Source of the DNA: Brevundimonas bacteroides DSM 4726
GTDB taxonomy: Bacteria; Pseudomonadota; Alphaproteobacteria; Caulobacterales; Caulobacteraceae
Length of the DNA stretch: 64,000 nt
Direction: 5' to 3'
Assembly: GCF_000701445.1 (NCBI RefSeq)
Contig: NZ_JNIX01000002.1
Coordinates: forward strand, 52,853-116,852
The notes beneath the pieces are model-generated. The model saw only the letters and a program-made list of their open reading frames with translations, did no database searches and was not told where the DNA came from. A program made the translations under genes and the position numbers. Of the stretch, positions 18,500 to 26,935 are shown one piece after another (the first letter of the stretch is position 1; every line of letters begins with the position of its first letter).

Positions 18500-19297
18500 T
18501 CACTCCGCGTCGGCGACGGCGCGGATGATGCTGGACGATGAGGGCCGGCCCGCGAGGCTCTGGCTGGGATTGACGACGACCCGCAGGTCACCGCGCTGGA
18601 AGCTGACCGAGGCGCGGCTGCCCTCGACGAAGGTGATGCTGCGCAGGTCCCCCAGCTGGGTGCGGAAGGTCGGGGACCGGGCCATGCGGATGACGGCGTC
18701 AGTCGTCACGACCAGAGCGTCGACCATCAGGGCTTCGGATTGTTCACCGGTCAGGTTGATGACGACGAGGCGGCCCAGAGCCTGGCTGACCAGGCTGCCG
18801 CGCTGGTTCATCAGGCTGAACAACCGGATGGGGCCGAGGGTCGGCAGCGTCAGGGCTTCGGCGCCACCGGTCAGGGATGCGGGGGAACCGTTCGGGCTGC
18901 GGACCGTGTAGAGGGTCATTCCCCCGCCGTGAGCGAAACGCAGCACCTGAGAGCCCGCGTCGTTGCGGTAGATGACGTCCCCACGCGGGGCGGGCGTCGG
19001 CCGCAGCACCCAGGTCTCGGTCCGGCGCTCGAAGCGGAATAGAGGCAGGGCCCCGGTGCCGTCGAAGATGAAGGCTTCGCCGCCTTCGGACTGGTAGCGC
19101 CCGGAGGGGGGATGACCCGGCCGCGAGGGGCGGACCGCGAGATTGCGGCTCTGCTCGGCCTGGGCGTTGCCGCGAACCTGGGCCTCCGATGCTTTTGCGA
19201 CAGCAACCCCGCCCAGGACGACAGTCGCGGCGACGGCGAACGCCATCGCCGTCGGGAGCGGCGTTCTCGCCCTCACGACCTTGAGCCCTGAAATCAT
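18500..19297 (-). CDS. Probable DUF4908 protein with signal anchor
   Basis: The 265-aa product begins with a hydrophobic segment (AMAFAVAATVVLGGVAVAKA, about residues 17-36), a signal peptide or anchor. The rest is beta-rich: GGEAFIFDGTGALPLFRFE, TWVLRPTPAPRGDVIYRNDAG and GGMTLYTVRSPNG resemble DUF4908 of Caulobacterales. The function is unknown. It is the last gene of the leftward zapE-YbjN-phaB series, 50 bp after phaB, and its stop abuts that of the convergent TPP enzyme. Confidence 0.6.
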   Translation of the reverse strand: MISGLKVVRARTPLPTAMAFAVAATVVLGGVAVAKASEAQVRGNAQAEQSRNLAVRPSRPGHPPSGRYQSEGGEAFIFDGTGALPLFRFERRTETWVLRPTPAPRGDVIYRNDAGSQVLRFAHGGGMTLYTVRSPNGSPASLTGGAEALTLPTLGPIRLFSLMNQRGSLVSQALGRLVVINLTGEQSEALMVDALVVTTDAVIRMARSPTFRTQLGDLRSITFVEGSRASVSFQRGDLRVVVNPSQSLAGRPSSSSIIRAVADAE

Positions 19298-19347
19298 GGC
19301 CGAAACCGTTGCGACCTTGACGGGGCGGATTTTGGGCAGACGGCTCG

Positions 19348-20073
19348 TCAGCCGACGAGATATTGACCGCCGTTCAGCGACAGGGTGCAGCCTGTGACAT
19401 ATCCGGCACGCTCGCCGGCCAGCCAGGACACCATGTCGGCGATCTCTTCGCCCTTGCCGAGGCGACCCACAGGGATCTGGGCGACGATCGAATCCAGCAC
19501 CTTCTGGTCCATGGCGCCGACCATCTCGGTGTCGATATAGCCCGGCGCGATGCAGTTGACGGTGACGCCCTTGCGCGCGTTCTCAAGCGCCAGGGCCTTG
19601 GTGAAGCCAATCATCCCGGCCTTGGCGGCGGAATAGTTGGCCTGGCCGATCTGACCCTTCTGGCCGTTGATCGAGGAGATGTTGACGATGCGACCGAAGC
19701 CCCGGTCGCGCATGCCGTTGATGACCTGGCGTGTCATGTTGAACACGCTGTCCATGTTCACGCGGATGACGTCGGACCACTGGTCGTGGCTCATCTTGTG
19801 GAAGAAGCCGTCGCGGGTGATGCCGGCGTTGTTCACCAGGGTGTCGATGGGCCCCAAAGCCGCCTCGACCTCGGCGACCGCGCGCTGACAGTCCTCAAAG
19901 GATCCGACGTTGCCCTTGACCACCATAACGCCCAGCTCCCGGGCCGTGGCTTCGGCGGCCTCGGTGTTGCCGGAATAGCCGGCGGCAACGGACATGCCGT
20001 CTTCCTTCAGCCGCTGGACGATCGCCTTGCCGATCCCTCGGGTGCCCCCGGTCACGAATGCCACGCGCGCCAT
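19348..20073 (-). CDS. phaB: Acetoacetyl-CoA reductase (polyhydroxybutyrate synthesis)
   Basis: An SDR enzyme that reduces acetoacetyl-CoA to (R)-3-hydroxybutyryl-CoA with NADPH. From ATG 20073 it is 241 aa. It has VTGGTRGIGKAI, the NNAG motif, the PhaB-typical RDGFFHKMSHDQWSDVIRVN, and the catalytic SSINGQKGQIGQANYSAAKAG containing Ser, Tyr and Lys. PhaB-specific IGQANYSAAKAG and the C-terminal GGQYLVG separate it from FabG. phaA and phaC are not adjacent, but a PHA depolymerase lies 35 kb away in this window. Confidence 0.93.
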   Translation of the reverse strand: MARVAFVTGGTRGIGKAIVQRLKEDGMSVAAGYSGNTEAAEATARELGVMVVKGNVGSFEDCQRAVAEVEAALGPIDTLVNNAGITRDGFFHKMSHDQWSDVIRVNMDSVFNMTRQVINGMRDRGFGRIVNISSINGQKGQIGQANYSAAKAGMIGFTKALALENARKGVTVNCIAPGYIDTEMVGAMDQKVLDSIVAQIPVGRLGKGEEIADMVSWLAGERAGYVTGCTLSLNGGQYLVG

Positions 20074-20177
20074 GATCGTTTCCCTGTCCCTGACGACCCT
20101 CTGGAGCGGGGCCTGTTCAATGCGAGGTGTAGCGGCACGCGGCCGGGATGTCTCCACCCCGTCGCCTGAGAGGGTGA

Positions 20178-20699
20178 TCAGGGCTGCTGGGGCGAGACCG
20201 TGCGGCCGAGGTCGATAGCCAGGCTGCGCCACACCTGGATGGGGTCGTCCAGCTGGGCCGCGCCGCCGCCTTCGTTGAGCAGCACGTCATACTGGGCGAC
20301 TGCCTGGCCGGGACCGGTCGAACCGTCCTCGGGCGCGGCGTAGAAGGCCTTCACGAAGCGCCGCTCGCCGTTCCAGCGGCCGATCACGGCCTCATTGGCC
20401 TGGGGGCCAGTGAAGGCGGCGGTGAACTGCACGTCCGGGCAGGCCCCGTTGGTGCAGGAGAACAGCGTCAGCACCCAGCGCAACGGGCCGTCGTCGACCC
20501 GCAGATAGATGCGATCGCCCGACGTCTGCGGCTCCGATACTGTCAGACCGGCCGCCGTCAGACGCCCGGTGATCTCCGCGACAGGCAAGCCGGTCCAGCG
20601 ACCGGCAGGCGCAGCGGCCGTGGTCTCCTGAGCCAAGGCGGCGGGGGCCGTTGCGCTCAAGGCGATCAGGGTGGCGGCGATCAGGGCGGTCGGCTTCAT
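20178..20699 (-). CDS. YbjN-like exported protein
   Basis: A 173-aa protein starting at ATG 20699 with a signal peptide (MKPTALIAATLIALSATAPAALA). The mature part resembles YbjN: GLPVAEITGRLTAAGLTVSEPQ, IYLRVDDGPLRWVLTLFSCTNGACPDVQFTAAF, and a WNGERRFVKAF segment. YbjN proteins are linked to type III secretion chaperone-like folds, and the exported version has no known role. It lies 26 bp downstream of zapE and about 100 bp upstream of phaB, same strand. Confidence 0.65.
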   Translation of the reverse strand: MKPTALIAATLIALSATAPAALAQETTAAAPAGRWTGLPVAEITGRLTAAGLTVSEPQTSGDRIYLRVDDGPLRWVLTLFSCTNGACPDVQFTAAFTGPQANEAVIGRWNGERRFVKAFYAAPEDGSTGPGQAVAQYDVLLNEGGGAAQLDDPIQVWRSLAIDLGRTVSPQQP

Positions 20700-20725
20700 G
20701 GTGGGCTTCCAGGCCATCGGTCGCA

Positions 20726-21874
20726 TCAATCTAGCGCCGATTGCGGCGAAGCGGCGACCGGGGAATCGACCGTCTCCGTCGAGGCGTGCTCCAGCCACTG
20801 CGCGCCTTGCATTTCGTTCAGTCGCGACACCGTCCGCTGGAACTCAAACGCGCCATCTCCCGCAGGATACAGCGTCTCGGGAGCTCCGGCGGCGAAGCCC
20901 ACCAAGCGTCGGCGCGCTTCGTAAAGGGTGTCGATCAAGGTCACGAACCGGTTTGCCGCCTGGCGACGGTCTGGCGTCAACACGGGAATGTCGTCGATGA
21001 ACAGCGTATGGAAGCGCGCGGCGATGGCCAGATAGTCCCGCGATCCCAGAGGCCGGTCGCAGAGATCCGCGAACGTCGCCCGCGCCAGCCCTCCGGCCGT
21101 TCGCTGGATCGTCACGGTGCGACCGAGGATGTGCAGCGTCGCAGGGCATTCCGGCATCTCGCCCCTCAGATCCTCCCACAGCATCTCGAAGCCCGTGCGC
21201 CGGGCCTCGCCGTCGCCGTTGTACCAGACGCGGGACGCCCGCATCCGGTCCAGCCGCCAGTCGCGCGCGCCCTTCAGCTCGATCACCTCGCACCGCTCCA
21301 CGATGCGGTCGATGAAGGGGACGAACAGGGGTCGATTGATCCCGTCCTTGTAGAGCAGGTCCGGGGCGCGGTTTGAGGTGATGCAGACCACGACCTTTCG
21401 CTCGAACAGGGCGTCGAACAGCCGACCCAGGATCATGGCGTCAGCGATGTCGGTCACCTGCAGCTCATCGAAGCACAAGAGCCGCGCTTCCGACGCGATC
21501 AGGCTCGCTACGGGCTCGATGGGGTCATCGCCCTTGTGGGTGCCGAACACCGCCTGTCGGGCGCGCTTATCGCCCTCGCGCCACTGCCGGATCAGGTCGT
21601 GAACGCGGGCCATGAAGGCGTGGAAGTGGGCACGGGTCTTTCGCGTCTCGGGCGCGCAGGCGAAGAACAGGTCCATCAGGATGGACTTGCCCCGTCCCGG
21701 CGGCCCCCACAGGTACAGGCCCCGCACCTGTGGGACGCCGCCGAACAGGCCTCGCTTGCCGAGGTCCTTCTCCAGCCGCGCCAGGGCGTCGACGGCCTGC
21801 TTCTGCGCCGGATCGGCCGTCAGACGCCCGTCCTTGATGCGTTTGTCGTAGGCGGCGCGCGTGCGGGATCCCAT
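20726..21874 (-). CDS. zapE: Cell division protein ZapE (AFG1-like ATPase)
   Basis: A 382-aa P-loop ATPase from ATG 21874. It has Walker A GPPGRGKSILMDLFF, HFHAFMARVHD, Walker B LLCFDELQVTDIADAMILG and the arginine-bearing ITSNRAPDLLYKDGINR. RPLGSRDYLAIA follows in the C-terminal half, all diagnostic of ZapE/AFG1. In E. coli ZapE acts on the Z-ring under stress and low oxygen. The frame is open upstream to 22009 but lacks family similarity there. Confidence 0.93.
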   Translation of the reverse strand: MGSRTRAAYDKRIKDGRLTADPAQKQAVDALARLEKDLGKRGLFGGVPQVRGLYLWGPPGRGKSILMDLFFACAPETRKTRAHFHAFMARVHDLIRQWREGDKRARQAVFGTHKGDDPIEPVASLIASEARLLCFDELQVTDIADAMILGRLFDALFERKVVVCITSNRAPDLLYKDGINRPLFVPFIDRIVERCEVIELKGARDWRLDRMRASRVWYNGDGEARRTGFEMLWEDLRGEMPECPATLHILGRTVTIQRTAGGLARATFADLCDRPLGSRDYLAIAARFHTLFIDDIPVLTPDRRQAANRFVTLIDTLYEARRRLVGFAAGAPETLYPAGDGAFEFQRTVSRLNEMQGAQWLEHASTETVDSPVAASPQSALD

Positions 21875-21918
21875 GGTGCCCGGGCTTAGCGAGGCCTTTC
21901 GTCGGAGGAAAGCGGTTG

Positions 21919-21967
21919 CTTCGCACACGCGAAGGCATAAATGCGAAACCACGGAAGTTCGCTTCCG
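21919..21967 (+). promoter_or_regulatory. Two hairpins in the asd upstream region
   Basis: CTTCGC-ACAC-GCGAAG at 21919-21934 and CGGAAG-TTCG-CTTCCG at 21952-21967 are perfect 6-bp stems; the second has a UUCG tetraloop. They lie 66-115 bp before the asd start. They could be part of an RNA leader or protein sites; no T-run follows. Confidence 0.35.
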
Positions 21968-22033
21968 CACTCCCAACCCGCGCTCAAGTAGCGAGCGACC
22001 GCGTCGCAAGCGTTAGCGCACCAAAGGACTCCT

Positions 22034-23080
22034 ATGGCCTACAACGTCGCCATCGTGGGCGCGACCGGCAACGTCGGACGCGAAATGCTGACCATCCTCG
22101 AGGAACTGGAGTTCCCCGTGGCCGAGATGCACGCCGTGGCGTCGCGCAAGTCCAAGGGCGTCGAGGTCGCCTGGAAGGACAAGACCATCAAGTGCGAAGT
22201 CATCGACAGCTTCGACTGGTCGAAAGTCGACATCGTCCTGATGTCGGCGGGCGGCGACGTGAGCCGCGAATGGTCCGAGAAGATCGGCAAGGCCGGCCCC
22301 ATCGTCATCGACAACTCCTCGGCGTTCCGGAAGGACCCCGACGTCCCCCTGATCGTGCCCGAGGTGAACCCGGACGCCATCAAGGATGCCCGCAAGAAGA
22401 ACATCATCGCCAACCCCAACTGCTCGACCGCCCAGCTGGTGGTGGCGCTCAAGCCCTTGCATGACGCGGCCAGGATCAAGCGCGCTGTCGTCTCGACCTA
22501 CCAGTCCGTCTCGGGCGCCGGGAAGGAAGGGATGGACGAGCTGTGGAACCAGACCAAGGCCATCTACGGCCTGGGCGACGCCAGCCCGAAGAAATTCCCC
22601 AAGCAGATCGCCTTTAACGTCATTCCCTTCATCGGCTCGTTCCGCGACGACGGCTACACCGACGAAGAGGCCAAGATGTGGGACGAGACCCACAAGATGC
22701 TGGACCCGTCGATCCAGCTGACGGTCACCTGCGTGCGCGTGCCGGTCTTCGTCGGCCACTCCGAGGCCGTGACGGTGGAGTTCGACAGGCCGATCACCCC
22801 CGACGAGGCTCGCGCCATCCTGCGCGAGGCGCCCGGCGTGCTGGTCATCGATAAGCAGGAACACGACGGCTACATCACCCCGGTCGACGCGGCCGGAGAG
22901 CACGCCGTCTATGTCAGCCGCATCCGCAAGGATCACACCGTCGAGAACGGCCTTAGTCTGTGGGTCGTGTCGGACAATCTGAGGAAGGGCGCGGCGCTGA
23001 ACGCGGTCCAGATCGCGCAGTTGCTGGACGAGACAGGGACCATCAAGCCCCGCAGCGGCTATCGGTCGATCGCGGTCTGA
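22034..23080 (+). CDS. asd: Aspartate-semialdehyde dehydrogenase
   Basis: It reduces aspartyl phosphate to the semialdehyde at the branch to lysine/DAP, threonine and methionine. The 348-aa product shows VGATGNVGREMLTIL (NADP site), SAGGDVSREWSEK, PNCSTAQLVVAL with the catalytic Cys, and STYQSVSGAGKEGMDEL. The ribosome site AAAGGA lies 6 nt before the ATG. rarD follows after 19 bp and may be co-transcribed. dapF, which uses the same pathway, lies about 7 kb to the left. Confidence 0.97.
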   Translation: MAYNVAIVGATGNVGREMLTILEELEFPVAEMHAVASRKSKGVEVAWKDKTIKCEVIDSFDWSKVDIVLMSAGGDVSREWSEKIGKAGPIVIDNSSAFRKDPDVPLIVPEVNPDAIKDARKKNIIANPNCSTAQLVVALKPLHDAARIKRAVVSTYQSVSGAGKEGMDELWNQTKAIYGLGDASPKKFPKQIAFNVIPFIGSFRDDGYTDEEAKMWDETHKMLDPSIQLTVTCVRVPVFVGHSEAVTVEFDRPITPDEARAILREAPGVLVIDKQEHDGYITPVDAAGEHAVYVSRIRKDHTVENGLSLWVVSDNLRKGAALNAVQIAQLLDETGTIKPRSGYRSIAV

Positions 23081-23099
23081 CAACCGGTCCGATCCTGCC

Positions 23100-24020
23100 A
23101 TGAGCACCCCAGCGCCGACCCGCGCGGCCTTCCTGTCGGCGCTGGGCTGTTACACCCTGTGGGGCTTCATGCCCCTGCTGTTCATCGCTCAGGGCGCGAT
23201 CGGCTTCACGGCCATCGAAATCCTGGGGCATCGCGCGGTCTGGTCGGTGCTGTTCGCGGCCGGGCTGGTTCTGCTGGCCGGGCAGTGGCCAAGGGTCCGC
23301 GAGGCCCTGGCCAATCCCCGCACTCTGGGATGGCTCGCGCTGGCGACCGTGCTGATCGCCCTGAACTGGGGCGTCTACGTCTGGGCCGCGACCCATCAGG
23401 CGACGCTGGAGGCCAGTCTCGGCTACTACATCAATCCCCTGCTCAACATGGTAGTCGGGCTCTGGCTGTTTCGGGAAAGGATTGACCGGATCGGGTGGGC
23501 CGCGATCGGACTGGCGGCCATAGGCGTCCTGTTCCAGGCGCTGGCGCTGGGCCGCCCGCCGTGGATCAGCCTGTTCCTGGCCTTCAGCTTCGGCGCCTAT
23601 GGCATCATCAAGAAGCGGGTGCCGGTCGAGGCCCAGACCGGTCTGTTCATCGAGTGCCTGATGCTCGTACCGTTCGGTGTTGTCTACGTCGTCTGGCTAC
23701 AGATGACCGGGGCCGGGCACGGTTTCGACAACGTGACGAACCTGTTCTGGGCGGTGCTGAACGGGCCCTGGACGGTCGTGCCGTTGGCGCTGTTCGCCTT
23801 CGCGGCCCGACGGATGCCCCTGTCGACGCTCGGTTTCATCCAGTTCCTGGCCCCGACCCTTCAGTTCTGCGTGGGGGTGGCGACCGGCGAGGCCCTGACG
23901 CCCCTGCGGATCGTATCGTTCGTCTTCATCTGGCTGGGCGTGGGCGTCTTCGCCGTCAGCAGCCTGCTGCGCGCCAGGGCCGCCCGCCGCGCTGCGGAAG
24001 ACGCCGCGATGCCAGCCTAG
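23100..24020 (+). CDS. rarD: EamA-family transporter RarD
   Basis: A 306-aa DMT-superfamily membrane protein with about ten hydrophobic segments. The RarD signature at the start (LGCYTLWGFMPLLF) is followed by EILGHRAVWSVLFAAGLVLL, LIALNWGVYVWAATHQATLEASLGYYINPL and LSTLGFIQFLAPTLQF. RarD was named from chloramphenicol sensitivity; the natural substrate is unknown. It ends in a 4-bp overlap with the convergent serine hydrolase. Confidence 0.92.
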   Translation: MSTPAPTRAAFLSALGCYTLWGFMPLLFIAQGAIGFTAIEILGHRAVWSVLFAAGLVLLAGQWPRVREALANPRTLGWLALATVLIALNWGVYVWAATHQATLEASLGYYINPLLNMVVGLWLFRERIDRIGWAAIGLAAIGVLFQALALGRPPWISLFLAFSFGAYGIIKKRVPVEAQTGLFIECLMLVPFGVVYVVWLQMTGAGHGFDNVTNLFWAVLNGPWTVVPLALFAFAARRMPLSTLGFIQFLAPTLQFCVGVATGEALTPLRIVSFVFIWLGVGVFAVSSLLRARAARRAAEDAAMPA

Positions 24021-25162
24021 AGCGCGCCGTAGAGCGCCCCGATCAACCGTTGCGCCCGGGGATCGCCGATCAGATAGGGCGACTGCCGCGTCATGGCATA
24101 GGCGGCCGACAGCCGTTTCGCCCCATCCGCGAAGGCGCAGCTGCCGCCCCAGCCGCAGTGACCCACGGCGTCGGGATTGGGCCCGAAGATGTCGAGCCCG
24201 GCGTTCCTCGTGAACCCCGCCCCCCAGCTCATGACGAAGGGCAACACCTTGTCCTGACCGGCCACCCGCTCCCGCGTGGCCTCGGCGACTACCGTCGGCG
24301 ACAGCAGGCGCCTCCCCTCCAGCATCCCGTCGTTGGCGATGACGCCCAGGATGCGCGCCAGATCCTTCGCCGTGCCGTGAAGATTGGCCGAGGGGATCTC
24401 GATGGATCGCCACTCCGCCGATCCGCGCCCCCCCGGGGCAGAGCCCTTGTCTAGGAAGGCGGCTTTCTTGATGGCGTCGATCGTGCCCAGGTCGGTGGCC
24501 TTGGCGGGTTTTCGCAAGCTGGCCACCCGGCCGTGCTCGGCCTGGGGCAGGCCAATCCACAGGTCCAGCCCGAACGGCCGGGCGAAGTCCTCCGCCAGCG
24601 CCAGGCCCATGGTCCGGCCGTCGGCCAGCCGGAACACCTCATTGGCCAGATAGCCGACGGTGATCGGATGATAGCCCGAGCCGGTCCCCAGCGGCCACAT
24701 CGGCGCCTGCGCCGCCAGCCGGTCCAGCACCGCCTGCCGGTCGAACCAGATCGACGGATCGGCGGGATCGGAAAATCCCGGCAAACCAGCCTGATGCGAC
24801 AGCAACTGGGCCACCGTCACCCGGTCCTTGCCGTTCGCGCCGAAGGCCGGCCACAGCGCCGCGATCGTCTCGTCATAGGCCAGCTTGCCGCGCTCGACCG
24901 CCGCCGCCATAAGAATGGCCATCACCGCCTTGCCGGTCGAGAACACCGGCACCAGGGTCCGCTCATCCATCGGCACGGTCCCGGCGGCGTCGGCGTGGCC
25001 GGCCCAGATGTCGATGACCGCCTCGCCTTCGACCACGGCCGAGAAGCGCGCGCCCTGTTCATTCAGCCCGTCGGGCGCGTCGACGAAGTTGGCGGCGAAG
25101 GCGTCCTTCACGGCGGCGAAGCGATCCGGACAGACGCCGGAAATCTCGGGCAGGGTTGTCAT
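24017..25162 (-). CDS. Serine hydrolase, class C beta-lactamase/esterase fold
   Basis: A 381-aa protein. The catalytic SxxK is STGK in LVPVFSTGKAVMAILMAAAVERG near residue 76. The second motif lies in GSGYHPITVGYLANEVFRLADG, where Tyr is the base in the EstB/LACTB-type esterases. There is no signal peptide, so it acts in the cytoplasm and is more likely an esterase or peptidase than a beta-lactamase. Its ATG overlaps the stop of the upstream flavoprotein by 4 bp. Confidence 0.88.
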   Translation of the reverse strand: MTTLPEISGVCPDRFAAVKDAFAANFVDAPDGLNEQGARFSAVVEGEAVIDIWAGHADAAGTVPMDERTLVPVFSTGKAVMAILMAAAVERGKLAYDETIAALWPAFGANGKDRVTVAQLLSHQAGLPGFSDPADPSIWFDRQAVLDRLAAQAPMWPLGTGSGYHPITVGYLANEVFRLADGRTMGLALAEDFARPFGLDLWIGLPQAEHGRVASLRKPAKATDLGTIDAIKKAAFLDKGSAPGGRGSAEWRSIEIPSANLHGTAKDLARILGVIANDGMLEGRRLLSPTVVAEATRERVAGQDKVLPFVMSWGAGFTRNAGLDIFGPNPDAVGHCGWGGSCAFADGAKRLSAAYAMTRQSPYLIGDPRAQRLIGALYGAL

Positions 25163-26388
25163 GCGCCCTCCCTAGCCCCGGTTTGCGACGCCCGCCACTC
25201 CAGCGCCGCGCGGCCCGCCACGACGCCCGACGCCAGACTGGCCTGGAGCAGATAGCCGCCCGTCGGCGCTTCCCAGTCGATCATCTCTCCGGCCACGAAG
25301 ACTCCGGGCCGTGACCGCAGCATCAACGATGGATTGAGACTCTCGAACCGGACCCCGCCGGCCGAAGAGATGGCCCGCTCCAGCCCCTGGATGCCGGTCA
25401 GTCTCAGCCGCACCGCCTTGATCCGCTTGGCCAGCTTCTCGAGGTTGCCCGGAACCTCGCCGATCTCGCGCAGCATGGTGACCGCGACCGGCGACAGGCC
25501 GCCTGCCTTCCTCAGATGGTTGGTCAGGCTGTCCTTGCCACGCGGCCTCGCCAGCCGCTCGGCAAGCACCGCCTCGCTCAGATCGGGCCTCAGATCGACC
25601 GTCATCACCGCGCTCCCGTCGCGCGCAATGGCCTCCCGCAATGCCGCCGACAGGGCATAGACCGCCCCGCCTTCAACACCGTAGCGCGTCACGACCAGCT
25701 CACCGCGCACCGAGCGACCCTCGAAGCTGAGGACGGCGGGTTTAAGAACGGCTCCAGCGAACCGTTCGACCAGCACCGGCGACCAGGCCACGTCGAACCC
25801 GGCGTTGGCCGGGACCAGCGACGCGACCTCTGTCCCTACCGCCTCCAGCCAGGGCCTCCACGCCCCGTCCGAGCCCAGCCGGGGCCAGCTCGCTCCGCCC
25901 AAAGCCAGAACGGTCGCCGCCCACCCCTCGCGCCGTTCGCCGTCAAGCGTTTCGAACACCAGATTATCGCCGTCCCAGCCGGTCCAGCGCGACCGCGTAC
26001 GCACCTCGACCCCCAGCTCGGCCAGCCGCGCCAGCCAGGCCCGCAGCAGCGGCGAGGCCTTCATGGCCTTGGGGAACACCCGCCCGGACGATCCGACGAA
26101 GGTGGACTGGCCCAGCCCCTCGGCCCAGACGATCAGATCGGCCTGAGAAAAAGCCTCCAGCCAGGGCGCGACGGCCTCGGCTCGCGTGCCATAGCGCCGG
26201 ACAAACGCCTCGATCGGCTCGGAATGCGTAAGGTTCAGCCCGCCGCGCCCCGCCATCAGGAACTTGCGCCCGACCGACGGCATCCGGTCGTGAACCACGA
26301 CACGCGCCCCACCCGTCGCCAAGGTCTCTGCGGCCATCAGACCGGCCGGGCCAGCGCCGATGACGTGGACGGGATCAGGAGGATTCAT
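25159..26388 (-). CDS. TIGR03862/HI0933-type flavoprotein
   Basis: A 409-aa FAD-binding protein. The dinucleotide motif is VIGAGPAGLMAAETLATGGARVVVHDRM; AGRGGLNLTHSEP is the HI0933/YhiN family signature. The end reads GGVRFESLNPSLMLRSRPGVFVAGEMIDWEAPTGGYLLQASLASG, typical of the family. A PPxP-type tail is absent. The reaction is unknown; relatives are annotated as NAD(P)/FAD-dependent oxidoreductases. It is translationally coupled to the serine hydrolase. Confidence 0.88.
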   Translation of the reverse strand: MNPPDPVHVIGAGPAGLMAAETLATGGARVVVHDRMPSVGRKFLMAGRGGLNLTHSEPIEAFVRRYGTRAEAVAPWLEAFSQADLIVWAEGLGQSTFVGSSGRVFPKAMKASPLLRAWLARLAELGVEVRTRSRWTGWDGDNLVFETLDGERREGWAATVLALGGASWPRLGSDGAWRPWLEAVGTEVASLVPANAGFDVAWSPVLVERFAGAVLKPAVLSFEGRSVRGELVVTRYGVEGGAVYALSAALREAIARDGSAVMTVDLRPDLSEAVLAERLARPRGKDSLTNHLRKAGGLSPVAVTMLREIGEVPGNLEKLAKRIKAVRLRLTGIQGLERAISSAGGVRFESLNPSLMLRSRPGVFVAGEMIDWEAPTGGYLLQASLASGVVAGRAALEWRASQTGAREGA

Positions 26389-26452
26389 CCCCGCCCCTTA
26401 GCCGCTCCGGCCTTGCGGCGGAACGCCGGGCGCGCGCATACGCTGATGCCCC

Positions 26453-26932
26453 ATGAGCGTCGCCTTCACCCGCGAGGAGGACCTGGAGGCCACGGCCGCC
26501 GATCTTCCTGACCGCCCGATCTCGCCCCATCCCAACCTCGTCACCCCGGACGGGCTTGCGGCCATCGAGGCAGCGCTCGCCGAGGCGCGCGCGGCCTACG
26601 CAGCGGCCCAAGCCCGGGGCTCGATCGAGGCCGACCGCACGGCGATGGCGAGGGCCACGCGCGATCTGCGCTACTGGTCCGCCCGTCGGGCGTCCGCACA
26701 ACTGGTCGATTTGCCGGCGGACAGGCGCGTCCGCTTCGGTGGCTCGGTGACCATCGAACGCGAGGACGGCCGCACCCAGAGGTGGCGCATCGTCGGCGAG
26801 GACCAGGCCGATCCGGCGAGCGGCTCGGTCAGCCATGTTTCGCCGCTGGCTCGGGCCCTGATCGGCAAGCAGGTGGGCGATGAGGCTCTCGTGGCCGGCC
26901 AGGCCGTGGTGATCACGGCTGTCGATGATTGA
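26453..26932 (+). CDS. GreA/GreB-family transcription factor
   Basis: A 159-aa protein with a coiled-coil-like N-terminal half (GLAAIEAALAEARAAYAAAQARG; acidic residues near the expected tip are not obvious) and a C-terminal FKBP-like GreA domain: VRFGGSVTIEREDGRTQRWRIVGEDQADPASGSVSHVSPLARALIGKQVGDEALV. Relatives such as Rnk or TraN bind RNA polymerase without cleavage-stimulating activity, so this may be a regulator rather than a true GreA. It is convergent with the pentapeptide genes. Confidence 0.85.
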   Translation: MSVAFTREEDLEATAADLPDRPISPHPNLVTPDGLAAIEAALAEARAAYAAAQARGSIEADRTAMARATRDLRYWSARRASAQLVDLPADRRVRFGGSVTIEREDGRTQRWRIVGEDQADPASGSVSHVSPLARALIGKQVGDEALVAGQAVVITAVDD

Positions 26933-26935
26933 TTC

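Noticed and set aside
24017..25162. Beta-lactamase resistance gene
   Set aside because: No signal peptide, and the second motif (YHPITVGYLANE) is of the esterase type, so resistance is not supported.
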